A stretch of DNA of 64,000 nucleotides from an uncultured bacterium (lineage in GTDB: Bacteria > Bacillota > Clostridia > Lachnospirales > Lachnospiraceae). A program made the translations under genes and the position numbers. The DNA is taken from NCBI GenBank assembly GCA_948467735.1, contig CAOKFN010000017.1:19372-83371 (forward strand). The letters run 5' to 3'. The notes beneath the pieces are model-generated. The model was not told the origin of the DNA. It ran no database searches and saw nothing but the letters and a program-made list of their open reading frames with translations. Numbering within the stretch: the first letter of the stretch is position 1; each line of letters starts with the position of its first letter. This document shows, piece after piece, positions 1 through 7,855 of this stretch.

Positions 1-1116
1 CGGACGGACAAGGGCATTGTGGTGATTAACGAAGTCCTTATGGAAGAGTATTTGTACAGCGTGGTGCCCAGCGAGATGCCCTCCAGATACCCTTCCGAGG
101 CGCTGAAGGCGCAGGCGGTCTGCGCCAGAACTTATGCCTATGCCCATATGCAGTATGCGGGCTATCCTCAGTATGGCGCCCATGTGGACGACAGCACATC
201 CTATCAGGTATATAACAATATCTTGGAGCAGGAGAGCACTACCACCGCGGCGAAGGATACATACGGACAGCTTCTCTTTACGCAGGAGGGCGATCTGGCG
301 GGGACTTATTATTATTCCACTTCCTGCGGGGTGGGGAGCGACGCGACCGTGTGGAAGACGCAGGAGGCGGCGGAGCTTACTTATCTGAAGGCGAAGCCTT
401 TGAACAAGACCGCCATGAAAGAGGAAATTTCCCAAGGGGGGACGGATGGGGAGATTGTGCCGGCAGGAAATATGCAGGGGGGCGGTCTGCCGATAGATGC
501 GTCCGGTCTGGGGGAACGGCTGAGAGAGGAAGAGGTGTTTGCGGCGTTTATCTCTACGGTGAATGAGGATGATTTTGAGTTAAACGAGGGGTGGTATCGC
601 TGGACGTATGAGGTGGAAGAAATTGATCGGGAACATATGCTGGAGGTACTTCAGAAGCGTTATACTGCAAACAGCAGGCTGGTGCTGACATGGAAGGACG
701 GGGAATACGTCAGCGAGGAAATCGACCGGCTGGATGATATCAAGGACATTTACATAGAGAGCCGGGGCAGCGGCGGCGTGGCGGATGAGCTGGTGATAGA
801 AACCCAGTCCCAGAAAATCAAAGTGATTTCCGAACATAATATTCGATATGTGCTAAATGACGGGAAGGCGGCGGTGGTGAGGCGAAGCGGCGGCAAGGTT
901 TCCTGTCCCACCCTGCTTCCCAGCGCTTTTTTTATCATAGAGACTGGAAGAGAAGGGGAAAATGTGGTAAAATATGTTTTGACGGGAGGGGGATATGGTC
1001 ATGGTGTGGGAATGAGCCAGAACGGCGCTATGGAAATGGCAAAGGCCGGCTATTCCTCAGAGGAGATACTGTTGTATTTCTATGAAGATTGTGCGATAGA
1101 AAATATATATGAATAG
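1..1116 (+). CDS. SpoIID/LytB domain protein (5' end missing)
   Basis: The reading frame is open from base 1, so the gene begins upstream and only its last 371 codons are seen. The SpoIID/LytB fold is recognisable from the VVPSEMP segment near the visible start, whose glutamate matches the catalytic acid of SpoIID lytic transglycosylases, and from the C-terminal GGGYGHGVGMSQNGA signature. Family members cut glycan strands of peptidoglycan, either during engulfment in sporulation (SpoIID) or as amidase enhancers (LytB). Between the two motifs lies about 200 residues of less conserved sequence, so this is a longer relative rather than classical SpoIID. The stop at 1114 is 12 bases before the next gene, which suggests cotranscription. 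Family assignment is firm; a sporulation role is only inferred. Confidence 0.85.
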   Translation, partial: RTDKGIVVINEVLMEEYLYSVVPSEMPSRYPSEALKAQAVCARTYAYAHMQYAGYPQYGAHVDDSTSYQVYNNILEQESTTTAAKDTYGQLLFTQEGDLAGTYYYSTSCGVGSDATVWKTQEAAELTYLKAKPLNKTAMKEEISQGGTDGEIVPAGNMQGGGLPIDASGLGERLREEEVFAAFISTVNEDDFELNEGWYRWTYEVEEIDREHMLEVLQKRYTANSRLVLTWKDGEYVSEEIDRLDDIKDIYIESRGSGGVADELVIETQSQKIKVISEHNIRYVLNDGKAAVVRRSGGKVSCPTLLPSAFFIIETGREGENVVKYVLTGGGYGHGVGMSQNGAMEMAKAGYSSEEILLYFYEDCAIENIYE

Positions 1117-1127
1117 GAGCATTTTTC

Positions 1128-1946
1128 GTGGTTCGTGAAGTCTTATCTGTAATCATAGATTTTTCCGGCCAGCTGGGGAAAAAGAAAATAAATGATTTCG
1201 CCGCCAGCACGGCATTTTTCTTCTTTTTGTCCGTGGTGCCGCTGTTGATTATGATATGCACCATTATTCCCTATACGCCGCTGACGGAGGAAAATCTGGT
1301 GGAGCTGGTGACGGATTTTCTGCCCGATCAGGTGGATCCGGTGGCGGAGAGCCTGATAGCGGACGTCTATGACAAATCCGCGGGGATTCTTTCCATTGCA
1401 ATTATCGCAACGCTCTGGTCTGCGTCAAAGGGAGTCATGGCGTTAATGCGGGGATTGAATGTGGTCAATGACGTGGAAGAGCAGAGAAATTTTCTCGTGG
1501 TGCGCATCATTGCGTCCTTTTATACCATAGTGATGCTGGTGGTGGTGATTCTGTCTCTTTTTGTGATGGTATTCGGGGATCAGCTGGTGACATTGATTCT
1601 GCATCGGGTTCCAAGGCTCAGGCAGGTGGTTTCTTTTGCCATGAATTTCAGGTTTCTGCTGGTATGGGTGGTTTTGTCCATATTGTTTGCGGCGGTTTAT
1701 GCCTATGTGCCCGATAAGAAGCTGAATTTTAAGGAACAGATACCCGGCGCGGTATTTTCCGCCGTGGTGTGGAGTATTTTCTCATGGGGATTTTCCAGTT
1801 ATGTGACTTACGGCAATTCCTATGGTATTTACGGCAGTCTGTCGGTGATTATCATTGTGCTTTTGTGGATGTATTTTTGTATGTATATTATTTTGATCGG
1901 GGCGTACTTGAACCGGTATTTTGAGTCCGTGAACGGGGCGGCGTAG
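1128..1946 (+). CDS. YihY/BrkB family inner membrane protein
   Basis: A 272-residue protein with about six hydrophobic segments and the family pattern of YihY/UPF0761 (BrkB-like) proteins. This includes the early DFAASTAFFFFLSVVPL segment, the IIATLWSASKGVMALMRGLN segment and the late LLWMYFCMYIILIGAYLNR helix. Members are integral membrane proteins of uncertain biochemical role; the old RNase BN label is known to be wrong. The start is GTG at 1128. It follows the SpoIID-domain gene by 11 bases, so the two probably form an operon. No catalytic residues can be named. Assignment to the family is confident; function is not known. Confidence 0.85.
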   Translation: MVREVLSVIIDFSGQLGKKKINDFAASTAFFFFLSVVPLLIMICTIIPYTPLTEENLVELVTDFLPDQVDPVAESLIADVYDKSAGILSIAIIATLWSASKGVMALMRGLNVVNDVEEQRNFLVVRIIASFYTIVMLVVVILSLFVMVFGDQLVTLILHRVPRLRQVVSFAMNFRFLLVWVVLSILFAAVYAYVPDKKLNFKEQIPGAVFSAVVWSIFSWGFSSYVTYGNSYGIYGSLSVIIIVLLWMYFCMYIILIGAYLNRYFESVNGAA

Positions 1947-2070
1947 AGAGAAAGGGGGAATGAGAAGCTTCGGGATGGGAAAACGCAGGAGGATGGACGA
2001 AGAAGATATTATTTCAGAAATTCTTGAAGATTGTTAGTTATGGATTTCGGACGCGAGAGGAGGAAAGATA

Positions 2071-2913
2071 ATGGAATTACCATTTCAAATTGATTTGACA
2101 GGCGAGATTGCCGTGGTGACGGGGGGCAGCGGCGTGATTGGGGGAATGTTTTCCAGAGCGCTGGCAAAGTGCGGCGCGAAGGTTGCGGTGCTGGGCAGGA
2201 AGGCGGAAAACGGAATTCCCGTGGTCAGCGACATTGAGGCGGAGGGCGGCGAGGCCATTTCCGTGGCCGCCAACGTGCTGGACAGGGAGAGTCTGGAAGA
2301 GGCCAAAAAGGCGGTTCTGGATAAGTGGGGAAAGATTAATATTCTAGTGAACTGCGCGGGAGGCGCGGTGAAGAGCGCGGAGATTCCGCAGGATCAATTT
2401 TCCGACGGGGACGGGAACATGCTGAATTTCTTTACGGCGGATATGGAGAATGTGCGCAAGGAGCTGGATCTGAATCTCTACGGAACCCTGCTGCCCACGC
2501 AGGTGTTCGGCGCGGCCATGGTGGGGCAGGAGAACGCGAATATTATCAATATTTCCAGCATGGGCGCCTATGGCCCGCTGACCAGAATTCCGGGATATTC
2601 CAGCGCGAAGGCGGCAATCTCCAACTTTACGGAGTGGGCGGCGAATTATTTCGCCAAGAGCGGCATTCGGGTCAATGCGCTGGCGCCGGGCTTTTTCCAG
2701 ACGCCTCAGAACCATGCCCTTCATTTTAATGAGGACGGGACGCCGACGCCCAGAAGCCAGAAGATTATCGACAGCACTCCCATGGGAAAATACGGGGAGC
2801 CGGAGGATTTGATCGGGGCGCTTTTGTTTCTGGTGAGCCCGAAGGGGAGCGGCTTTGTGACGGGCGTTATCCTTCCGGTGGACGGAGGGTTCCACTGTTA
2901 TCTGGGCGTCTAA
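2071..2913 (+). CDS. SDR oxidoreductase, D-mannonate oxidoreductase-like
   Basis: A 280-residue short-chain dehydrogenase. It has the Rossmann TGGSGVIGG cofactor loop near residue 18, the NCAGG strand-4 motif, and the catalytic Ser...Tyr-x-x-x-Lys set in NISSMGAYGPLTRIPGYSSAKAA. The overall pattern (the LGTLLPTQVF and GIRVNALAPGFFQTPQN segments and the PVDGGF ending) resembles the clostridial/Bacillus YjmF-type enzymes annotated as D-mannonate oxidoreductases. These interconvert fructuronate and mannonate with NAD(P)H in glucuronate breakdown. ATG at 2071 has an AGGAGG-type site just upstream. No other uronate genes adjoin it, although a GH115 alpha-glucuronidase lies 19 kb away. The SDR fold is certain; the substrate is inferred from family resemblance. 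Confidence 0.72.
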   Translation: MELPFQIDLTGEIAVVTGGSGVIGGMFSRALAKCGAKVAVLGRKAENGIPVVSDIEAEGGEAISVAANVLDRESLEEAKKAVLDKWGKINILVNCAGGAVKSAEIPQDQFSDGDGNMLNFFTADMENVRKELDLNLYGTLLPTQVFGAAMVGQENANIINISSMGAYGPLTRIPGYSSAKAAISNFTEWAANYFAKSGIRVNALAPGFFQTPQNHALHFNEDGTPTPRSQKIIDSTPMGKYGEPEDLIGALLFLVSPKGSGFVTGVILPVDGGFHCYLGV

Positions 2914-2919
2914 GTGTGA

Positions 2920-3324
2920 GAAGAAAATCTAATCGCTTTATACATTGATAAGAACCATGGGAAGTGCGAGGTGTTTCTGGCTCCGTTTGCCGTGTTTTTA
3001 AACGAGGATGACTATAATTATGTGGAGCCTGATATTTCGGTCATATGCGATGGGAGCAGGCTGAATGAAAAGGGCTGCAATGGAGCGCCGGATTGGGTGA
3101 TCGAAGTAACTTCCCCATCGAATCCTCAGACGGATTACGGAGTCAAGCTTTTTAAATATCGCACCGCAGGCGTTCGGGAATATTGGATTGTGAATCCCCA
3201 GAAAAAAACCGTAATTGTGTATGACTTTGAAAAGGACGAGAAGTCAAACCAGTTTATTTTTGACGATGATATTCCGGGTTGTATTTTTGATGATTTAAGC
3301 ATTCGCATTGCTGATCTGTTATAA
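2920..3324 (+). pseudogene. Uma2-family (DUF820) nuclease remnant, N-terminus lost
   Basis: From 2920 the frame reads as the C-terminal two thirds of a Uma2 protein. It runs KCEVFLAPFAVFLN, then VEPDISVICD, then GAPDWVIEVTSPSN and GVREYWIVNP. These are the core motifs of this restriction-endonuclease-like family (PD-(D/E)XK fold), including the D...E-V pair. A stop at 2917 blocks the frame upstream and the usual first 60 or so residues are missing. The only available start is GTG at 2971, inside the domain and without a ribosome site. It lies 6 bases after the SDR gene stop. A second broken copy sits at 25879-26350. Uma2 function is poorly known. Confidence 0.75.
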
Positions 3325-3356
3325 GATATTTGCCGCAGGGGGCCAAAAAATTTTAC

Positions 3357-3385
3357 TTGACATTTTTCAGCGGAGCAAGTATGAT
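3357..3385 (+). promoter_or_regulatory. Sigma-A promoter of the pheST T-box transcript
   Basis: TTGACA at 3357-3362 is separated by exactly 17 bases from TATGAT at 3380-3385. Transcription would begin near 3392, just ahead of the T-box leader. This is an almost consensus vegetative promoter. Confidence 0.75.
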
Positions 3386-3391
3386 TAGAAA

Positions 3392-3686
3392 TCAGTAGAA
3401 TAGTCAAAGGCATGGATGGTGCATAGTAGGGATTTATTTTCTTGCAGAGAGAGGGAGTCGTCGGCTGAAAGCTTCCTTAAGTTCAGGTAAATCGCGAATT
3501 TCCCACCGGAGCCGCCCAAGGGAAGGCAGCGCGGAAGCAGTATGCTGGTAGCTTGGGCCGCAGGGCGCATGTTACGCGCAGAGAAGAGCTTTTTGCCCGC
3601 TATTGGGAGCGAAAGGAAGCAGGGTGGTACCGCGGAGCGATTCGTCCCTTGCAGTTTTGGATGCAGAACTGCAGGGGGCGTTTTTT
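3392..3686 (+). promoter_or_regulatory. T-box riboswitch controlling pheS-pheT
   Basis: The leader contains the invariant T-box AGGGTGGTACCGCG at 3621-3634. It is followed by a terminator whose 5' arm (CGTCCCTTGC...) can alternatively pair with the T-box bulge region to form the antiterminator. Upstream sequence can form the long Stem I with purine-rich bulges. T-boxes bind uncharged tRNA and allow readthrough when the cognate amino acid is short; the downstream genes make tRNA-Phe the expected ligand. TTC phenylalanine triplets occur at 3482-3484 and 3500-3502. I cannot decide by eye which is the specifier. Confidence 0.9.
3643..3686 (+). terminator. T-box intrinsic terminator
   Basis: The arms 3643-3656 and 3667-3680 pair over 14 base pairs (two are G-U) around a 10-base loop, and are followed by six T residues at 3681-3686. 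It is mutually exclusive with the T-box antiterminator. Confidence 0.85.
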
Positions 3687-3746
3687 GCGTGAATCCATGG
3701 CGCCATGCAGGCGGCCGTTGACGGATAGGAGAAAGAGAGGAAGCAT

Positions 3747-4775
3747 ATGAAAGCCAGACTGGAACAGATCAGGGAAAAGGCGATTTCGCAGATTAGGGGA
3801 TGCGATTCCGCCGAGAAATTAAACGAAGTGAGGGTGGCCATCCTTGGGAAAAAGGGAGAGCTGACGGACTTGCTCAAATCCATGAAGGAGGTGGCGCCGG
3901 AGGACCGGCCGAAGGTCGGGCAGATGGTAAACGAGGCCAGATCCGAAATCGAGAGGGTTTTGGAGGAGCATAAGTCTAAAATGGAGAAGGCTCTGAGAGA
4001 GGCGAAGATGAAGTCGGAAGTCATTGATGTGACGCTTCCGGCCCGCAAAGCGGAGATGGGCCACAGGCATCCTAACAACATTGCCTTGGAGGAAGTGGAG
4101 AGGATTTTCGTGGGCATGGGTTACGAAGTGGTGGAGGGAAGCGAGGTTGAGAAGGATTATTATAATTTTGAGGCCTTAAATATCCCGGCGGACCATCCTG
4201 CAAAGGATGAACAGGATACCTTTTATGTGGCCTGCGAGACAGGGGATATTCTTCTGCGCACTCAGACTTCGGGAGTTCAGATACACGAAATGGAGAAGGG
4301 AAGGCTGCCCATCAGGATGATCGCTCCCGGCCGGGTGTTCCGTTCGGACGAGGTGGACGCCACCCATTCGCCCTGCTTCCATCAGATTGAGGGGCTTGTG
4401 ATAGATAAGCACATTACTTTCGCGGATTTGAAGGGGACGCTGGCGGAGTTTGCCAAGGCGTTGTTCGGGGAAGACACCAAGGTGAAGTTCAGGCCCCACC
4501 ATTTCCCTTTCACGGAGCCCAGCGCCGAGATGGATGTGAGCTGTTTCAAATGCGGGGGCGGCGGCTGCCGTTTCTGCAAGGGAAGCGGCTGGATTGAGAT
4601 TCTCGGCTGCGGTATGGTGCATCCCCATGTGCTTGAGATGAGCGGCATTGATCCGGAAGCGTATACCGGTTTTGCTTTCGGCATAGGGCTGGAGAGGATT
4701 GCCCTTTTGAAATATGAGATTGACGACATGCGGCTTCTGTATGAGAACGATATACGGTTTCTCAGGCAGTTTTAA
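3747..4775 (+). CDS. pheS: Phenylalanyl-tRNA synthetase alpha subunit
   Basis: A 342-residue class II synthetase catalytic subunit, the normal length. An N-terminal coiled coil (about residues 1-85) is followed by the class II core with FRSDEVDATHSPCFHQIEG (motif 2) and GFAFGIGLERIALL (motif 3). Between them is a CxxC-x4-CxxC cysteine cluster (CFKCGGGGCRFC), common in Firmicutes PheS and probably metal-binding. With PheT it forms the alpha2-beta2 enzyme that charges tRNA-Phe in the cytoplasm. ATG at 3747 is preceded by GAGAGGAAG. It is governed by the T-box immediately upstream. Confidence 0.97.
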   Translation: MKARLEQIREKAISQIRGCDSAEKLNEVRVAILGKKGELTDLLKSMKEVAPEDRPKVGQMVNEARSEIERVLEEHKSKMEKALREAKMKSEVIDVTLPARKAEMGHRHPNNIALEEVERIFVGMGYEVVEGSEVEKDYYNFEALNIPADHPAKDEQDTFYVACETGDILLRTQTSGVQIHEMEKGRLPIRMIAPGRVFRSDEVDATHSPCFHQIEGLVIDKHITFADLKGTLAEFAKALFGEDTKVKFRPHHFPFTEPSAEMDVSCFKCGGGGCRFCKGSGWIEILGCGMVHPHVLEMSGIDPEAYTGFAFGIGLERIALLKYEIDDMRLLYENDIRFLRQF

Positions 4776-5111
4776 AGGAGACGGAGGCCGTGGACGGGCT
4801 GGCGGACTGAAAAAGAAATGCGGCGGGCTGCCGATGGGGCGAAAATAGGGAAGCAGAATGCCGCAGCCGGGGAAATCTGCGGTGGAAGCAATAGGGAGTC
4901 GGAGCCGCAGAAAAAAGTCGGGGCTGAAAGGACGAGGAATCGGAATCGCGATGAGGAGAAGTTCTGAACCGAGAGGAAAGGGAATCGGAATCGCGATGAG
5001 GAAAATTTAGAATCAAAGTGATAGGAATATAGGACTAAGCTGAGAAAAGTGAAGTGAAAAAGCAGCAGAAGTCAGGACTGGAAATGTAAAATTCAGGAAA
5101 GGAAGAAACGC
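4776..5111 (+). other. Unusually long pheS-pheT spacer
   Basis: These 336 bases separate two genes that are normally almost adjacent. The sequence is purine-rich (GGAA/GAGG runs). It holds no convincing open frame, terminator or promoter, so pheT is presumably still on the T-box transcript. It contains a two-copy 45-base duplication described separately. AGGAAAGGAAG just before 5112 is the pheT ribosome site. Confidence 0.6.
4931..5020 (+). repeat. Two-copy 45-bp tandem duplication
   Basis: A 22-base core (GGAATCGGAATCGCGATGAG plus GA) occurs identically at 4936-4957 and 4981-5002, exactly 45 bases apart. The flanks are diverged but alignable, which indicates an old tandem duplication. Confidence 0.8.
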
Positions 5112-7706
5112 ATGAATACTGCATTATCATGGATTAAGGCATATGTACCCGAGCTGGAATGTACGGATCAGGAATATTGCGACGCGATGACCCTGTCCGG
5201 AACCAAGGTGGAGGGTTATGAGAGAAAAGATAAGAATCTGGAGAAAATCGTCGTGGGGAGGATCGTCTCCATAGAGAGGCATCCTGACGCGGATAAGCTG
5301 ATTGTGTGTCAGGTGGATATCGGTTCGGAAACCATTCAGATTGTCACCGGGGCGCAGAATGTGCGGGTGGGAGACAAGGTGCCCGTGGTTCTGGACGGGG
5401 GCAGAGTGGCGGGAGGCCATGACGGGGGGCCGCTTCCGGAGAACGGCATACCGATTAAGGCCGGAAAGCTCAGGGGCGTGCCTTCCAACGGCATGATGTG
5501 TTCCATTGAGGAGCTTGGCTCCGACAGGAATATGTATCCCGAGGCCCCGGAGGAGGGAATTTATATCTTTGAGAGGGAGAATGAGGAAGGAAAAACCGAT
5601 ACTGCCGAGGGAGAAGAGAGGCCTGCAGGCGGAGAAAAGAGCTTGGAGAATGGAGGAACAGGCTCGGAGAGTGGAGAAAAGAGCTTGGAAAATGGAGGAA
5701 CGGGCTCGGAGAGTGGAAGGAAGAATCCGGCAGGCAGAGGCCGTGTGGAAGTGGGCGCGGACGCGGTGGAGCTTCTGGGAATGCACGACACGGTGTTTGA
5801 GTATGAGATTACCAGCAACCGGGTGGACTGCTACAGCGTATTGGGAGTGGCAAGGGAGGCTGCGGCAACCTTCCGAAAGCCTTTTGTGCCCCCTGTGGTG
5901 AAGGTTACGGGCAATGGGGAGGACGTGAGGGATTATGTGAGCGTGGAGGTGCTGGACGCGGACCTCTGCCCCAGATACTGCGCGAGAGTCTGCAAAAATA
6001 TCAAGATAGGGCCTTCCCCCGAATGGATGCAGAGAAGGCTGGCGGCCAGCGGCATCCGCCCCATCAACAATCTGGTGGATATCACCAATTATGTGATGGA
6101 GGAATACGGACAGCCCATGCATGCCTTCGATCTGGATACCATCGCGGGGCATAAGATTATTGTGCGCCGGGCCAAGGACGGGGATGAATTCCAGACCTTG
6201 GACGGGCAGGTGCGCAGGCTGGACAGCGAGGTATTGATGATCTGCGACGCGGAGAAGGAGATTGGCATCGCGGGCATTATGGGGGGGGAGAATTCCAAGA
6301 TTACCGACGACGTACACACGGTTTTGTTTGAGGCGGCGGCGTTCAACGGCCCCAATATCCGGAAATCCGCCAAGCGCATCGGCCTTCGCACGGACGCTTC
6401 GGGCAAATTTGAGAAAGGGCTGGAGCCCCATAATGCGGAGGAGGCCATCAACCGCGCCTGCCAGCTGATCGAGGAGCTGGGCTGCGGGGAGGTTGTGGGC
6501 GGCATGGTGGACGTGGCACAGCCCATGGGGGAAAGGAAAGTGCTTCCTTTTCGGCCGGAAAAATATAACAGGCTTCTGGGAACCGAGATTTCTAAGGAGG
6601 AGATGCTGGAAACCTTTGGGCGGCTGGGCATTGAGACGGTGAAATGCGCGGATGGGAGCACGGGGCTTGTCATTCCGTATTTCAGGCAGGATTTAAACTG
6701 CGACGCGGATATTGCGGAGGAAGTGGTGCGGTTTTACGGTTATGACAAGGTGCCCGCCACGCTGCCCTCCGGAGAGGCGATGGCGGGAGGGCTTTCCTAT
6801 AAGATGCGCATTGAGGGGAAGGCGAGGGACATTGCGGAGTGCTGCGGCTTTTCTCAGGGCATGAGTTATTCTTTTGAAAGTCCCAAGGTATTCGATAAGC
6901 TGTTGATTCCGGAGGGAGACGTACTGCGCCGGACCGTCGTCATATCCAATCCGCTGGGAGAGGATTTCTCCATAATGAGGACGACTCCCTTAAACGGAAT
7001 GCTGGGCAGTCTGGCGGTTAATTATAACCGCAGAAACAAAAATGTGAAATTGTATGAGCTGGAGAATATTTATCTGCCCAAGGAGCTGCCTTTGAGAGAG
7101 CTTCCGGAGGAGAGGATGCAGTTTGTGCTGGGATTCTACGGGGAGGGGGATTTCTTTGACATGAAGGGCGCGGTGGAGGAATTCTTCGGCGCCGTGGGCA
7201 TGAAGAAAAAGCCGGCGTATGATCCGAAATCGGGCAGGCCGTACCTGCATCCGGGCCGTCAGGCGGATATTAAGTATGAGGGAGCGCTTGTGGGATATCT
7301 GGGAGAGGTGCATCCGGAGGTGCTGGATAATTATGAAATCGGCGTCAAGGCGTATGTGGCGGTGCTGGATATGCCCAATATCATTCCTTTTACCACCTTC
7401 GACAGAAAATATGAAGGGATTGCGAAATATCCTGCGGTCAGCCGGGATCTGAGCATGGTGGTTCCCAAGAGCATTCTCGCCGGGGATATCGAGCAGATGA
7501 TTCTGCAAAGGGGCGGAAAGCTTTTGGAAGCCTGCCAGCTGTTTGATATTTATGAAGGGGTGCAGATTAAGCCGGGATTCAAATCCATGGCGTATTCTGT
7601 GACTTTCCGGGCCAAGGACAGGACGCTGGAGGAGAGCGATGTGAACGGGGCCATGAAGAAGATTTTGAACGGGCTGGAGCAGTTGGGGATTGAACTGCGG
7701 CAGTAA
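5112..7706 (+). CDS. pheT: Phenylalanyl-tRNA synthetase beta subunit
   Basis: An 864-residue beta subunit, about 60 residues longer than usual. The order is: N-terminal core, EMAP-like tRNA-binding domain (about residues 40-155, GAQNVRVGDKVPV), a low-complexity insertion (about 158-215), B3/B4 editing region, B5 domain, catalytic-like module, and the C-terminal FDX-ACB anticodon-binding domain (KYPAVSRDLSMVV through KKILNGLEQLGIELR). The insertion is Gly/Glu/Ser-rich and holds a perfect 14-residue repeat EKSLENGGTGSESG twice. It lies between domains, so it is probably a surface linker. ATG at 5112 has AGGAAAGGAAG upstream. A strong terminator follows at 7731. Confidence 0.96.
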   Translation: MNTALSWIKAYVPELECTDQEYCDAMTLSGTKVEGYERKDKNLEKIVVGRIVSIERHPDADKLIVCQVDIGSETIQIVTGAQNVRVGDKVPVVLDGGRVAGGHDGGPLPENGIPIKAGKLRGVPSNGMMCSIEELGSDRNMYPEAPEEGIYIFERENEEGKTDTAEGEERPAGGEKSLENGGTGSESGEKSLENGGTGSESGRKNPAGRGRVEVGADAVELLGMHDTVFEYEITSNRVDCYSVLGVAREAAATFRKPFVPPVVKVTGNGEDVRDYVSVEVLDADLCPRYCARVCKNIKIGPSPEWMQRRLAASGIRPINNLVDITNYVMEEYGQPMHAFDLDTIAGHKIIVRRAKDGDEFQTLDGQVRRLDSEVLMICDAEKEIGIAGIMGGENSKITDDVHTVLFEAAAFNGPNIRKSAKRIGLRTDASGKFEKGLEPHNAEEAINRACQLIEELGCGEVVGGMVDVAQPMGERKVLPFRPEKYNRLLGTEISKEEMLETFGRLGIETVKCADGSTGLVIPYFRQDLNCDADIAEEVVRFYGYDKVPATLPSGEAMAGGLSYKMRIEGKARDIAECCGFSQGMSYSFESPKVFDKLLIPEGDVLRRTVVISNPLGEDFSIMRTTPLNGMLGSLAVNYNRRNKNVKLYELENIYLPKELPLRELPEERMQFVLGFYGEGDFFDMKGAVEEFFGAVGMKKKPAYDPKSGRPYLHPGRQADIKYEGALVGYLGEVHPEVLDNYEIGVKAYVAVLDMPNIIPFTTFDRKYEGIAKYPAVSRDLSMVVPKSILAGDIEQMILQRGGKLLEACQLFDIYEGVQIKPGFKSMAYSVTFRAKDRTLEESDVNGAMKKILNGLEQLGIELRQ
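5631..5714 (+). repeat. 42-bp tandem repeat inside pheT
   Basis: Two consecutive 42-base units, 5631-5672 and 5673-5714, differ by only two bases (both silent). They encode the same 14 residues twice, at about residues 174-201. The near identity implies a recent duplication. Confidence 0.92.
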
Positions 7707-7730
7707 CGCCGGGTTTTAAAACAGTCTTAT

Positions 7731-7776
7731 AAAAAAGAACACTTTTTGGAGTGATATCCAAAGGTGTTCTTTTTTG
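7731..7776 (+). terminator. Intrinsic terminator after pheT
   Basis: AAGAACACTTTTTGGA and TCCAAAGGTGTTCTT form a long stem around a short GTGATA loop, followed by a T-run at 7771-7775. It closes the pheST transcription unit. Confidence 0.88.
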
Positions 7777-7807
7777 AGATGCCGAGTGCAATGCCAGTCA
7801 GCTCAAT

Positions 7808-7852
7808 CTGCCTATAAATGATATAGGCAGGCATGGCAGACCAGCATGGAAG
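7808..7852 (+). repeat. Hairpin-headed repeat, copy A
   Basis: CTGCCTATA (7808-7816) and TATAGGCAG (7822-7830) are perfect inverted repeats with a 5-base loop. From 7820 the sequence matches 9256-9288 at about 24 of 33 positions, beginning with an identical GATATAGGCAG. The two copies flank the Rpn pseudogene in the same orientation. Confidence 0.5.
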
Positions 7853-7855
7853 TTT

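Noticed and set aside
1960..2037. 25-codon frame (MRSFGMGKRRRMDEEDIISE...) between the YihY and SDR genes, with a GGGGGA site
   Set aside because: Too short, no known family, and the purine-rich leader easily produces such frames by chance.
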